Of a DNA stretch of 64,000 bases, positions 22,505 through 35,560 are shown one piece after another. The notes below the pieces were generated by a model that ran no database searches, was not told where the DNA came from, and saw nothing but the letters and a program-made list of their open reading frames with translations. The position numbers and the translations under genes are program-made. The stretch comes from Hyalella azteca. Taxonomy: Eukaryota > Arthropoda > Malacostraca > Amphipoda > Hyalellidae. Within the stretch, counting starts at the first letter, position 1. Each line of letters opens with the position of its first letter. The stretch lies in contig NW_025939605.1 in assembly GCF_000764305.2 (NCBI RefSeq), positions 62,001 through 126,000 of the forward strand, given 5' to 3'.

Positions 22505-23862
22505 TTCCTGGCTGCCAGTTGGGGAATCGTCCAAGGAAGCTCGACGCAGCAATGCAGAATTCCTGCAGATATTCCAGCCAGGCCTCGCTACAAAGTCAAA
22601 TGAATTGCTGTGTACTAAGGTAAAGCATGAATTTTAAACAAAAATTCTTTTAAATAATTTTTTATCATAATGTAGCAATCTGATAACACAATTTTTCAAT
22701 AAAATAACGCAGTAATGGAAGAATTTGTTTTGAAAATATCATGATTTTGTTGTGGATTTAAAAATATTAGTGAAGTATCCAATATGAATATGCTGGTTTC
22801 AAATCGTGCAATGTGTTAAGCTTTGACATGATATAACATTGGTGATTGATGATTTTTGTGAAGTGTGATCCAATATTATTTGCAGACTCTCTTGGTTTGT
22901 TAACCTATTAAATATTGACAAAGCTGTTTACAAAGTGTTTTTTGGCAAATGGATTCTGTTTTTGGTAGTGGGTCTAAATTCCATTTGAAGAATATTTATT
23001 TTAATAAAGTGCAAATTCTGTGCAGGCTTGCATAATGACACTTGAAACCCTGGTAGTATCAATGACATAATTAAGAAAGAACTTACAGTAAGAATTTGTA
23101 ACATTTTTTATTTGATATCACGTGACGCCTCTGTGCAGTGCTGAAACTTGTTGGCACCAATTTATTAAAATTCATATTATGTGCTTCAGTTTAATGAATT
23201 TCTTTTGAATGTTCCTCTAGTTTATAAATTCCAAGCACTGATGGCTATTGTGTTGAGCCAATTCTTGTTGTTAATTTTGGATGGCATTTCAGAGCTGCGT
23301 GAGGCAGAAGGCCATGTTATGACCTGGGTGGTGCAGCCCCACGTTGAAGCTGGACTGGAGGCTGCAGCAACCCATCGTTAGAATTGTCAGCTGTTGTCCA
23401 GGGCAGTAAGTACATTGTAATAATTGATGGTCTTTCTTGAAGTTTGAAATTCATTCTGTTCATTCATAATTTTTGCTTGATTTTCAGGTTTGATTCTAAT
23501 AATTCATCTGATTGACAAAAGCAATGAGTAACAAATTTTTATTTTTACATGTAGTAATAAAGAAGAAAATGGCATCAAAACAATATTGAAATTTACAATA
23601 TTTCATCCTAAATTTTTTTCTGTGTACATGAAATGTAAAGGACGGAAATGTGTTAAGACAGAAAGTTTCATTTACTTGTACCTTAGTAGTTCAACAACTT
23701 CAATTTTTTGTTTATGGAGTTTCGCTGGTTTCAACTCATCTTATGCTCCTTGCTATATTGTTGCTTAGTTTTATCAGTATTTCTGTCTCGCAGGCCTCTT
23801 TGACAGCACTACTGTGGATAATCTTCGCCAGCCTTTCCTCCCCAACGGCCCTCCTCTTCTCG
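22505..23862 (+). other. candidate spliced transcript of unknown kind
   Basis: Three segments carry good splice signals on the + strand. Segment 22505-22619 lies between tttaaatttctag and ag|gtaaag. Segment 23293-23405 lies between ggatggcatttcag and ggca|gtaagtac. Segment 23794-23862 lies between tttctgtctcgcag and tcg|gtgaga. The first is open in two frames (for example SWLPVGESSKEARRSNAEF), but no single frame stays open across the first junction, so this may be a non-coding transcript, an untranslated region, or chance. The last segment also reads through its donor as DNLRQPFLPNGPPLLGEIAA. No family was recognised. Confidence 0.25.
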
Positions 23863-26800
23863 GTGAGATAGCCGCGTGGAAGCTGGGGCGACCTATCTGG
23901 CGTCCAACTCAACAACCACCTACCACCCCTTCCTTGCAGCTACTCTTCTACGTCTGCCAACAGAGGCACCTCTGTCAGTGCATGCGTGACAACCTCGTAC
24001 AACACTGACAGCACTATCGCAACCTTGAATAGACGGTACTTTGAAGAACATGTATGAAAAATGTTGGTTTATTTTGAAAACTACGGGGCCTAGTTGGCAT
24101 ACGGTGACTGCAGAATAATAGTTCTGTTGAAAAAATTGCATGGTATTCAATTACAAATTGCTGGCATTGGGTGAAATATATTGTTCAGAAGTGTCGTCTC
24201 GTCACCAAGCCGGAAATAATTAAATTGTATCCAATTACGAATTGCTGGCACGTGGTGCAAGATAATGATAAATTTTAAATCGGTGAAATAGCACTCAGCT
24301 GTTGTAAATACTTGTATTTCGTATTTTTAAAAAATTTTCCAATGTCGAGATGTAGTGGCCTACATCAGTTTTTCTCGTTTGTTGAATGTCGTGTCTAGTA
24401 AACGTGATAGCTCATGCTGTATTCTTTGGTATTAGATTAATAATCGAGTATGAATTTGACCATCAAATTTTTTTATTTATTTTATCAAATGTGTTTTTTT
24501 AATCATCGCCTTACTTTATTGATTTTTATGAGGATTTCTCGATTTTCAATTAATGTGTTGATAAAAATGCCAAATGAAAATCGGCCATAGCCTATTCTTA
24601 TCTCGATTCAGACATTAATTTGAAGCTGTTGAAACGTATTACCTTAACAGATAGGACGGGTGAGGTAACGCTGAACTTAGGTTGATATTAGTTCCTCGAA
24701 TACGTTTCGATTTGAATGGAAGAATCTTCCTTTCTTGCATCGAAGAATAAAGATAAGATTTTCGCTACTTCGGTTAATGGGGGTTTGTGAATTTTGTGGT
24801 TAAGGAAGGAGATAACCATCGTTTAATCTCGTTAAATGACTTATGATTGAAGACTCCTGCATTATTTGTGTTTATCCTATTTTTACGCTTTGCTCTGCCC
24901 TTTGCATTATTGATGTGTGTATATTCAGTGTCTTAACATGTTGCTGAGTTTTTGTCAGAAATAGTTGTACCAGAATATACAATAATGTTCATAAATGTGT
25001 TATTGCTGATTGAATGATGCATAGAGCATAAAGCCCTTAGCATATCATACTCTAAGCGGCGTTTCTGCCAATCTAAGCCGAGCGCCAGCGCCCAAATAAG
25101 GCCTTACGCAGAACGTTTTGAAACCCTTAATAAGCGGACATCCTTGCTGGATTCCTGCTTCCCTCATGCTTCTATCATGCTCTTGGTTCAGCGCCGGCCC
25201 AGCTCCTACACTGCTTCTAATTTTTACTGGGCACCGCACTCTGACACGGTCATCGGCTAACAGCAATAAATAACTCCTCAACCCTCCCCTTCCCCACTCA
25301 TCCTGTCAACCGTTGTCTTCGGGAACACAAGGCTCACTGTTGTCTCGAGTCTACACGCACTTCTGATATGGTAGCGTAGCGCGGACTTTGAAAGGCCGCG
25401 AATGCGACTGTAAAATATAATTTGTATATAGAATTTTTTTAAAGTCTTTATTGCTAAACTTTTGAAGGTATTTTTACAACGCCCTATATATGCCGTGGCA
25501 ATGTGGTACGGCGATACCGTACCACATCCCTCGGCATCGGTATTGAGACAACGATAACCGGCTGAGATAAGAAGATGAGAAATTTTGCGGTAACTCTGGA
25601 AATTGAGAGTTTTTAAATAGTAATGAAATTGCATGCCTCGACGTAACTAAAAAAATACATGCACAATTATTAGTGCAGTTCATACGTCACTATTCTCGCG
25701 CAGCCTCAGCCACGTCACTACGCTGCCAGACGCTGCCGCCAAAATTTCCCTCAGTTCGCCCAGAGTGCCGAGTTTAGACACACATTTTTGTGACACACGA
25801 GACGTATTTTTGCACATTACTCTTGATGCTTCGTGACTTATATGCATTTCTATTGACATGAAATCATAGTATTTATGCTCGAGCGATCTTTACACGCGCT
25901 TTTATGAAACAGCCTAAGTTAACTTGGTTGTGCTATCACGACACAGCATTGCCGTAAATTATGAACACGTCTTGTCAACAAGGGTTATCAGTAAGAAAAC
26001 AACCAATTTGATAATAGAGTAAAATTTCGTTTAGTAGTTTGTCGCTCGCTGATTAAAAATGTAGAGGAGGGGGAGTGGAGGAGAGGAATGTGCAGCCAGA
26101 CGTAGGATGCCGACGTTAGAAGGCAGCCTGGGCGAGAAGTTTAACCGCGTTATGTCGTTTGGTCTCGATGCTGCGTTCAGCGACTGCTCCACGGGACTCT
26201 TAAGTCTCTCTTTCCCCGCAATAAAACTTATATCCATCCGCAGTGTATTAGTGCCCGTACGATGCACAATTCGCTTGGAATAATACATAACTATTTTCAC
26301 TACCAATCTTCCATTATAACTAAAGTACCGGATTTTAGGATTCAAATCATTAGTTGGATGAATTCTACTTGTGCCGGTCACGCACAGTTGATTTTTCGAA
26401 TCGTCACATCGAACTCCTAAGCTGTGTTAGTTTGATTTTGGATTGGATTCATTCACAGTAATGTTGAACCCATTTCATTTTTACCAATTTCATGGTCTCG
26501 ATCTCACACTTACATTAAAAAATGAATGAATGATTTAGTCCAAATAACGACAGGCCACTGCGCTTAACTCTGATGCACCATTTTGCCAGGCCAAACTGGG
26601 TCAGGATGACCCACACGCGGGCAATTTCTCCATGTAATGTCGGTTTTATTATTCAAAGATCTTATACTTGGTGCCGGTAAAAAGATGACCGCGTGACATC
26701 AAATTTGGATGAAAATTTCACACCTGTTTGCTGTTCTATATCATTACACATCGTTGTGAAATACAAGCGTTTAGTATCTTTTTTCGTTTAAATTTAAACC

Positions 26801-29735
26801 AATATCCCGGTCTCATCAGGCATCCGACATTAAATTAAGTATCGTTTATATGAATCGACGTCAATTAATCGTTTTTTCGGCCTCATATGCAACTTTTCGT
26901 TGATAGCATTCGAGACTGTTTAACTAACGTCGAAAAACGAGGATTCTTGAGGTCGGATGAAGATACTTGATAAATCTAGTTAAATAGCGTCTGTAGTGTC
27001 TTTCATACGCCCATCTTTCTGCCTCTATCCAAAGAAAGAATAAATAGCTGAAATGGTATCCTTTGTCGAACTTGTCTGCTCGTAATTGTTCATTATCCCA
27101 TCTAATATGCTCAGTACTGCCCATGAATACAATCCAAACGATGCAACTCCTAAATCCAAACCTTTACACTTATCGTTTCATCAACATGTTCTTTATATTG
27201 TGTAGACGCATTTTAAAGCTCGTTCATAATTTCGGTGTCATGATTTTTTATGAGATTCAGGCAAGTTGTAATTCAAATGTGTTGAAAGTGATCATTTTAT
27301 GACAATTAAAAAATCAATTCCAGTGTAGTAATAGGTTGGGAATGTTATGCTTGATATACGTAATCGTCATCTGGAGTATCAACCGAATAGCAAATGTCAG
27401 ACACCAGTTTTAAGACAAAATGCCAGAGTTGCTCTAGGGTAAGATCAAACATAATGTCTGATATATGTTCCTACATTGGGTATCTAACTCAAAATATTTT
27501 AAGCTTGTTTCTTAGATTCAATGCCGAAAAAACTTCTCACTGCATGACGCTGGCAGATCAAAAAGCAGGTTACCAAATGGCATTTAAATCAGAAAACGGT
27601 GTTTCATATATTCAATATTCACTTTCAAATATTTGACATGATACAAGATTTATTACTGCTCGTCCCAACACTTTGGATGTGTCTGATTCGTTGTGAAAAT
27701 TGAAAATTTGAACCCGATTTGTAGACACAGTCGAATCCTCAGGGTACATTAAGTAATAAGTTAACACAATCAGATCCGAGTCAAGTCTTAATTATTTATG
27801 CTGGACATTATTACCAGTCTAGATATGACGATTGAAAAAACGCAGACTGGCTGATGGTTCTCAGCCAGGGTCTCTTCCAAAATTATATTCTAATTTGCAT
27901 CGTGCAATATACATTGAACGGAAATTCACTTGTATGTTCAATCGACGTTTTACCACAAAAGAACAACTTCCGTATTATCAATATTTGATAATAAATACAG
28001 AAATATCTAGTGATTGAACATTTATATACATTAATTTCATCGCAAGCATCGGCGGAGTAATGGTTGCAAATTACATGGTAAAGATAATGCATTACTGAAC
28101 TTCGTAATAAACGACCTAAGGAAGTTCACAAAGAAGTTTAAATAGTTAAAAAATCAATTGAAGTCACTATAGATCATCATTGAGTTTGAAGCCGACCATT
28201 ATCTCCACTCAAACTTATAATTTCACGTAATACTGTATATCTCAACCCACTGCACTGACACTCCACGCTAGTTAATAAGTAATAATATGCGTTTAAAAAT
28301 TACTTTTTAAAGACAACACTTCAAAAGAGGTCAGTGTCTCCGATATTACACATGTACAATGAATTTCTTATTTTATTTTTATATATTAAAAAGAAATTAT
28401 TTTTCAAATAATTTTTGTATTAATATTGGTATTTTTAAATTTATTTATTTTTTCAATTGATTCAAGCATAGTCTTTGACTTTAGCCAAGTGTGCAAAATT
28501 TTTGATCGATTGAACAGGTAGAAGTGTGTTAAATATCGATTATAAAATTTGTAGCTGACAAACAAACAAATGAAGTTAAAGAGAAGTGTTGTAATAATAA
28601 AATACCAAGAAATTCATCATTGTGCTTTTCCACTTATTTCAATTAACTGCTGCAAAAAAATTCCCAATAGTTAAACCCCTTATAATGGCTTATAAAATAT
28701 GAAAATATTCAAGTACACACCGTGTTTTACAGGAAGTGAGATAAATGCTATCTATCATAAGGACCTCTTCTCGCGTCTCAGTCGGCAAACAGGATACGCA
28801 TCCCGTGCCAATTGCTTCATGGACCAGAAATTCTGTCCAAGGAAAAAAATAGTCATGATCAAAATATATAATTATAACAAACATTTTAATATAGGTATAA
28901 TCGATTTTGATGCAGTGCCGCTCGTTTATTGCCGTATAAATCACTTAAAAATTGTGACAGACACTGGAAGTTACCATGTTTTACAGACTGACCTGAAGGT
29001 CTAAAAACCATCAACGCTCTGTAGAAATACCAGAAAAAACATTCGCATGTAGAAAAAGAAACTGGGAGATAACAAAAAATGAACGTAATAAAGGGTTTAG
29101 TAGTTATTAAATAGGCATATTAAATTACGAGACGCATTTGTAGGCTTTGTGTGCAGTTTAGTTAGTATATCGTGAATATATCTAATTAATATTTAATGTG
29201 TAATATTAACGAGTTCAAATTCAGCTAAAAATTTCTGTGCCACATCATTACATCATTTGGAAAATAAATAATTATCATTGCACTCTTCGCCGTCCCGTTA
29301 TCATCACAAGCGCAGGTCGTATGTCAAGGCCAGAAGCTTTAACGGGATTCCCAAGCAGGCTAATCAGCGTCACTGATGTAAACCCTTAGTCGTATTTTTT
29401 CAACGATTTAACTATTCTCTTACCTAGTAAACCATAAAGTTAAATTTCATTAATCAGCTATAAGGATAGCAATCTAAGAGGCATAAACTTGAACATTTGC
29501 AAACGTAAGGTTTTTAAAAACGCAAATAAATTCTGTGTTGAATCGTGATAAACTTTTGGCAACGAAGCCCTTCATTTGTCCAAGCAAGGAGTTGGGGCAA
29601 CTCGCACCTCAGTTCTCCCCGAGACGCATGAGGGGGAGGTTGTGTGCCCAACACACTCTCATCTGTTCGTTGATCCAACGCTTAATGGTCCTGTCGTTTC
29701 TTGAATGTGAATTCCTAACTTTGCCATATGGGGCG
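23863..29735. other. long non-coding stretch
   Basis: No gene, RNA gene or transposon was recognised. It contains the short perfect inverted repeat at 25501-25527. Near 25100 a phrase, cttacgcagaacgttttgaa, is shared with the inverted-repeat element family at 54.5-55.5 kb. Confidence 0.4.
25501..25527. repeat. perfect 11-bp hairpin
   Basis: The arms atgtggtacgg and ccgtaccacat are separated by cgata. It could be a terminator-like or structural hairpin, or chance. Confidence 0.6.
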
Positions 29736-29739
29736 ACAG

Positions 29740-30690
29740 GGTGAATTTCACTCTCTCCCATAAGTGGTTAGAGGGCGAATTTCTCCCGCTGGGGAGCAGG
29801 GTGAATTCCTCGGGTGAATAAGTGGTTAGAGGGTGAATTCCTCGTTCTCCCATATGGGGCTACAGGGTGAATTCCTCCTTAGTATCCTAAGTATTTGTTT
29901 CGGGCGTAGCAGTCCCAGGTCACGTTGGATCGCCTCCGGTGACTATTGCGCATCCGCCCTCATTTGGGCAAGCTGATGCACGATGCTGTCGCTTGCTTCT
30001 CGCCATTGGTAGTGGTTCAGGAGGAGTTGATCAGTGATTGTGCCTAGGAACACGTCCAGCCGTCTCTTTAAGGTCTCCAGGATGAACTCTTCCTCCTACT
30101 CTTCCTAGAACGTCAAACAGCCTCGGTCATGACACGGAAAGTGATCCTTCCGGCAGGTATTGAAATCTGATCGTAGATATGTTACGTAGTGGTGGGGGTC
30201 CTGCACAGTTTCCCCTTCCCTCGTTATGGTATATCTCAATCCTGAAGGTCTCGATTTCGAAGTTTGGTGCCATTCCGGTTATAATTTTCCATGTGTATGG
30301 AATAACATACCTCTCACGTCTCCTCTATAGTGGGTACAAACCTAGTCGTTCCAACCTCTCCCTGTAGTTAAACTCCATCCCTCTGATCCCGGAAGTGAAA
30401 GTTCGTTGGACACCTTCCGTTGCCGGACTGCGCCGAGTGTGAACGGGGTCCAAAGCTGGCAGCAGTATTCAAGGATTGGTATTACAAGGGCTCTAAAGCG
30501 TGTGATCATCGGTTCCAATTCTCATGTTCTGAACGTCCGCCAGATCCACCCCATCTGTCGCCTACCTCATGCGGTTATTTCCGTTCCTTGTCACCAAACT
30601 TGACCTGAGTGTTCAACAACACCCCTAGATCGCGAACTAGTCGCTTCTCTTCGATTTACGAGTTGTCAGGTGCCAGGTAGCGGTGCTCCA
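29740..30690 (-). mobile_element. LINE-B 3' half (C-terminus and 3' UTR)
   Basis: The minus strand encodes PMITRFRALVIPILEYCCQL near 30500-30450, the block after the RT palm in a second non-LTR family, and further on LETLKRRLDVFLGTITDQLL near 30080. The 3' UTR (29740-29880) is a run of ggtgaattcct words in tandem-like order. Related copies are at 34613-35560 and 63610-64000. The reading frame is broken. Confidence 0.7.
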
Positions 30691-30691
30691 T

Positions 30692-30960
30692 TACCCAAGT
30701 AAAAGTTAAGGGTGGCGCATCGATTATTATAGGTGGCGATGGTAGATTACAGGTGGCGTAACGGTGGGTGGCCAGATCTGCCAAAAATCGACAATAAAAC
30801 TCCAATAAATCGAGAGTGTGGCGAGTACAGGCGGCAGTCATCGAAGAATCATCGATGATTTATAGGATCAGAATCATCGATGGCACATTGCAGGTAAATC
30901 TCTTGTAAACCACCGCTAACCGTTTTCCCAAACAGCACAGAGCACGAAGGAATTTGCCAC
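30692..30960 (+). repeat. dispersed GGTGGC/ATCGATG repeat
   Basis: Starts tacccaagtaaaagttaagg and continues with ggtggcgcatcgattattat. An inverted copy at 34452-34612 has the same start (gtacccaaataaaaatttga) and core, and a shorter similar piece lies at 32555-32610. Copies at 30692 and 34612 both abut LINE-B. The element type is unknown. Confidence 0.55.
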
Positions 30961-32271
30961 TGTGATTTATCCAAGGTAGAAAGGAGTTATTAGGTTGCGG
31001 TTCATTCGAGTTCCAGATGAAACCATGATTTCGTTCTGCGTGCTTGGCTTGTAAGATTTTGATTCACGTTTAATTTAGCGTGAATTCGGTAAGTACGAGT
31101 AAAACTGACGGACAGTTGTAGGGCGTTCACAAATTTTTCATGCTACAGTGAAGTAACTGGGAATGTATTGGACTGCTCCTGATATAAATTTTCCGAGTAG
31201 CAGTGGAAAATTTTGTCGCGAAAATGAAAGTTTTCCAAAAGATGATGGCGAATTCAATTTTTCATGTGTATTGCTAACCTCAAGGAAAATAAACTTTCTT
31301 CTTTATGTAACTCCATTACTTTTTATTTCGCCTCAAGACTTGATCAATCGGTTCTGCCGATTGCGTAAATTGCGAATTGCGTAAATTTATTGCGAATTTT
31401 GTGTAGGCTCCATATATGCTGTGCTTGAAATATGGTGATCAATTGAGACTAATTGATTGTATCAATAAGTATAAATTATATGGTTCGATTATGTGGTTTT
31501 CACGATATTTATATTATTTTCAAGTTGACGCATTTACTGTATCAAAAGCCACGTTGACGTAGTTGACAGCGGCCCGGCATCTCTAAAGCGCAGCGAGCAG
31601 CTACAAGTGTACACGTTCATACCTGTTGGGTTGGAGCACGTCGGCGTTGAGCTTCTTTCTCATTAATCATTAACACGGCCTGCTTGGAATACGTGTTTTC
31701 CGGGTAATTTGCTTGTCAAAATAGTATCCTCTTTACGCAGAGGGATACGAGTAAAAATTCGGTTTTCTATTGCTGACTTCGATAGTGAAATTTAATTATT
31801 TTTGGGGAAATTTTCGTAAACCGCCAGATAATTATTTTGAGTTTACGTCTACATTTCTAATTAAGTGGAGTCTACGTCTTTCCAACGAAAAATATTAAAC
31901 ATTAGGCTGCAGAAAAATAGTGAGACGAAGTGATGAAGGCATTTCACGCCTAACTTTTCAAAATCATCGAGTGATAATTACGAAAATATTTCAAATCGAG
32001 CCGCTGTTAAAATTGGTGTAATGTTCACATTATGAAACTTCGATACTCATCAAACATTTTCCTGTAGCCTTTGCTCTGAGCTGAACCATCATTCGTTATG
32101 GATAAACGAAGTATCTTTCAGCGGCTGCTTTCTCGATTATAGCAGCATGTTCATATAAAATGGAGAATGGAACCATCTAATCATCACGGTGGGAGCATTA
32201 ACTTCTATCATTCGATGAAATTAATATATGCAATACCTCAGTTAAATCTTTTAAAATTACTCGCCTGCCAT
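30961..32271. other. no recognised feature
   Basis: AT-rich sequence. An open frame at 31163-31384 has no recognised domain. Confidence 0.4.
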
Positions 32272-32348
32272 GTCCTCTCCGATGGCGCAACGGTAGAGGG
32301 TCTGCTTCGCGTGGGGGAGATCGGAGTTCGAATCCTGCAGGCTGGGAC
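32272..32348 (+). repeat. tRNA-like sequence, probable SINE head
   Basis: An A box (tggcgcaacggtagaggg) and B box (gagttcgaatcct) are in tRNA spacing, and the outer gtcc and ggac could pair. The inner acceptor and T stems are weak. Probably a tRNA-derived repeat rather than a functional tRNA. Confidence 0.5.
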
Positions 32349-32731
32349 TTTCTTCAAGTCGATTTCTCACACGATATGAGTATGGTACTCTGATAATTTG
32401 TTCCTGCTACATGTCTGACATTGTTAATTGTACTGCCAGGGTGTATATTCATACGTAGTCCTCAGAATATGGTTGTCTGGAGCAATGTCAGTGCATTTAA
32501 ATGCATCGTATGTGAAGCTAAAGGAAATTTTTTTATCGACTTCATTTTAAAGGTGGCCATCGGTGGCTCATCGATGCGCCACCGCGGTGCCAATGGGCAG
32601 TTATTGGTGGAAGAAGAGATTTTCCTAGTAGGGTTGTTGTTGGTAATAATATCACTCGTTTGCTTGAATCGCAAATTCACTAAAAACTTAATAGCAAAGA
32701 AAACTCCACAAAAATTCATAGTATCTTTAAA

Positions 32732-32766
32732 GAAAACGTTTCGGAGTCCAGCTCCATCGTCAGTTC
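32732..32766 (-). ncRNA. hammerhead-ribozyme-like motif (PLE copy 1)
   Basis: The minus strand reads GAA, CTGACGA, a GGAG/CTCC stem, GAAA, then ACGT and TTTC. This is the CUGANGA / stem II / GAAA order of a hammerhead core, with GAA able to pair with the final TTC as stem I and a minimal ACGU stem III. Hammerheads are known from Penelope-like elements; cleavage here is inferred. Confidence 0.65.
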
Positions 32767-32839
32767 GAAAATTCTAGAACACAGATAAATCAGGTATTAT
32801 TGCAGTCAAGAATACAACGAAAATCCTAAGCTGCAAAAC

Positions 32840-34140
32840 TTACCAATTTACAATTTCAAGCGGGTAAGAGCTAAAAGCTAATTTCAAACTAGGCCTCTGT
32901 TTAAAAATATACAATGATTCTAAAATGCGCAAATCAGAAACACCGGAACTGGAAGCTAAAACTGTGAAGTCACTGTCAGAAACTGGAACATCGCACTGCT
33001 CGGCGTGAACCCGCACAGTCGAATGAGGTGGGCGCGACAGTAAGTTACCAGTTCTAAAACTCCTGCCCCTATGTTCTGCGACCCTAGAATAAAGATTGCG
33101 AGACGTCATCCCGACGTACGCAGATGCACATCGTGCACAACTAAATTTATAAACTAGGGACGCACGCATATGCACAGGGAGAGTATCTCTGTACCTAAAA
33201 AAAGAACCGATTTTAAAATGGTTTACCAATATGACACGAAGATTAACATTTGCGAAATACTTAGAAAACAAAAGTTTTAGCTCTCTTGACATAGTTTCGG
33301 ATGTATGGCCGAAATATGGAAGAGAGCAATAAACAACATCCCTATTGTCGCGCTCGGGAGCAACCTCATGGTACCGCTTGGACATGAATTTCTTTATTTG
33401 GGTAAACACCAGATTAGTCGGAAATCCATTAAGCGAAAATATATTTCGTAAAAATTCGAATTCAGCGTGCAGAATATTGTAAGTAGAACAAATACGAAAA
33501 CCTCGGTGCAAAAGTGTTTGAATCCCATTAATCTTAAATCGAAACGAGCAAAAGTTAAAAAGCTGGTACTGAGGCCTGTGAATGTCGATTTTCGGAATAC
33601 AGAAGTTTGAAAACGGCCATTAGATTTAGTAATATTGCAATCGAGGAAGGACAGGCTATTGTTAGATTCCAGTTCCATAGTAAATTTGATAGATTTATGC
33701 CACAAATTTAGGTAATCGAAAAAGAGTTTAACGTGAGAAGGATGCTTAAAGTGAATAAATTTTCAACATCAAAAGAGGCCATAGTTAGGTCCTGAACGTT
33801 GGTAAAATCCTTTAAGCGGTCCACAAACGTATAAGAATTGTCTACAGTATACTTATTATTCGTGAGACAGTTTAAAACAGGTACCAAAAACTTAGCAAGT
33901 TTAAAACTAGGCGTATTGTAAGCGGCAAAAATTGGCCGGAATTGAAACTTAGAGGCAAAATCGGATTTATGAATTTTGGGCAAACCATATAAAGTACCAG
34001 GACATGAACCAGATGTGTAAAGTTTAGAATAAGTTTCCGGTGAAAAGGCAGAAGAATCTTTAAGTTTTCGCTCGAAGTTATTAATTCTGTCTTCAATTTT
34101 CAAAATTGTTTTAGAAATTGGGTCGGTAATTTCAACGAAT
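32840..34140 (-). pseudogene. PLE RT/GIY-YIG protein, copy 1, broken
   Basis: From the 5' side on the minus strand: RT fingers with CPGTLYGLPKIHKSDFASKF (near 34000), then NTPSFKLAKFLVPVLNCL, then motif A in MASFDVENLFT near 33775. After motif A about 300 bases are missing, including the GLPPGP and YxDD blocks. The frame resumes at SIKFTMELESNNSLSFLDC (33690). The C-terminal 220 residues (33511-32840) hold the GIY-YIG nuclease: FSCARCASAYVGMTSRNLYS with the EHRG that follows, which is typical of Penelope-like elements. The deletion of the palm makes the RT inactive, although the nuclease domain reads open. PLEs use this enzyme for target-primed insertion. Confidence 0.85.
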
Positions 34141-34144
34141 TCAT

Positions 34145-34451
34145 ATTGTTGTTGTTGTAATAGCCCATCCTGGCAGTGGCGACTAGGGAGGGGGGGGTGA
34201 TAGGTCAGTTTTTCCGGGCACTCGGTGCCACTGGTAGTTCCACGACCATCACTGGCTCGCTGATCCGCTAGAACCATTTGGTTGCATTACACAGCCCCCT
34301 GGACAAGCCAGTTACTCATTTATCAACCAGAGTTGGATGGATGGCTGAGTTGACCATGAGCTGAGCTTCCCGGTAGAACTTGTCCTCAGTGGGACTCGAA
34401 CCCGGGCGCTGGGTGCGAGAGACAGAGTCTCTCACTACTGCACCACACAGC
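34145..34451 (-). mobile_element. tRNA-derived SINE
   Basis: On the minus strand it begins with a tRNA-like head (34451-34382; A box tggtgcagtagtgagagac, B box gggttcgagtccc), continues with an unrelated body, and ends at ctattacaacaacaacaat, a short CAA-repeat tail. It sits at the upstream edge of PLE copy 1. A clear target duplication was not found. Confidence 0.7.
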
Positions 34452-34612
34452 TACATATACTATATGGGTGGCCATAGGCAGGTCATAGGTGGAACATAGG
34501 CCGGACACGCCATCGATGCCGCATCGATGCGCCATCGGTGCTCCACCTATAATTTCCACCTGTAGCCACTGATAATCATCGATGCGCCACCTCAAATTTT
34601 TATTTGGGTACA
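34452..34612 (-). repeat. GGTGGC/ATCGATG dispersed repeat, inverted copy
   Basis: The reverse complement begins gtacccaaataaaaatttga and carries ggtggcgcatcgatgattat, as in the copy at 30692. It contains several gccatcgatg words. Confidence 0.55.
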
Positions 34613-35560
34613 GCTCTTCTGGTACCTCTGTACAACAGAACCTCAAACTTGGTCCCGTTGAACTGCATGTTGTTGATTTGGGCCTAGTTATATATTGCAG
34701 AGAGGTCTTCTTGCAACCTCCCTATCCCACAAGAGGCTACAAACTGAATTTCTCCCTTACCCAATGAGAAACTACGGGGTGCATTTCCCCCTCTCCCATG
34801 GAGGCTCTAGATTGAAATTCCTTCTCCCCTATGAGAGACTCTAGGGTGAACTCACGTACTCACAATCTCGTCGACAAGATGTTAAACTGCGTCGTAACCG
34901 CCACGGAAGGAACCATTCCCTAAGGCATTGAACTCTGACGTAGGCGTTGTTGCGTAATGTAGGTAACCTGTACACGTACTGTCTCTCAATGTTCTCGCCG
35001 TGGTTTTTCGTGATTCTGTACGACTAACTTCAAAATTTCTGGGCCAGTCCGGTTATTATTTTTCATATGTGCATAAGGACATACTTCTTTCATCTCCTCT
35101 GCAGTGAGTACGGACCTAGGCTCTCTAGACACCCTTATAGTAATTCAGCTCTTCCATTCCGTTGATCCTAAACGATGTGAAGGTTCGCAGGATCACTTCC
35201 AATTGCCGCACTGCGCCCAGTTTAAACGGGGTTCTTTACTGGCAGCAGTACTCAAAGAGAGGGATCGCAAAGGCTCCATAAAATGTGATCATAAATTTTG
35301 CTACCCATGTTCTGAACTTCTGCAAGATTCAACCCACCTGTCGTGTGGCTCTTGCAGTTATTGCCCTATGACGTCACTATATATGAGTTAAGGACTCATC
35401 TATACTCCATGGTCGATAACAGCTTGCTTCTTCTGAATGCCATCCGATGACAGGTTGCGGTGTTACATCCCGACTTTACCGACTCTGTATACTGTATATC
35501 ACAACCTCGAGCGTGGTTTCGTTCTATTGCCTGTTGTTCACTCAGGCCTAATCAGGTATC
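34613..35560 (-). mobile_element. LINE-B fragment, second copy
   Basis: DNA and minus-strand protein similarity to 29740-30690. Shared phrases include ggttcgcaggatcacttcca-like text near 35180 and ctggcagcagtactcaa near 35243. The frames are heavily broken. A tandem-like tail of ctcccatg/gggtgaa words lies at 34740-34860. Confidence 0.6.

Larger units (their letters stand above)
32678..34144 (-). mobile_element. Penelope-like element, copy 1
   Basis: A minus-strand retroelement with a reverse transcriptase remnant, a C-terminal GIY-YIG endonuclease and a hammerhead-like motif at 32732-32766. The 3' edge is set near 32678 because the copy at 57076-57296 diverges at the matching point. Upstream it is interrupted by a tRNA-derived SINE at 34145. 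Confidence 0.85.

Noticed and set aside
28690..29004. Overlapping 84- and 101-residue frames on both strands
   Set aside because: No recognisable domain, AT-rich codons and no conserved pattern by eye.
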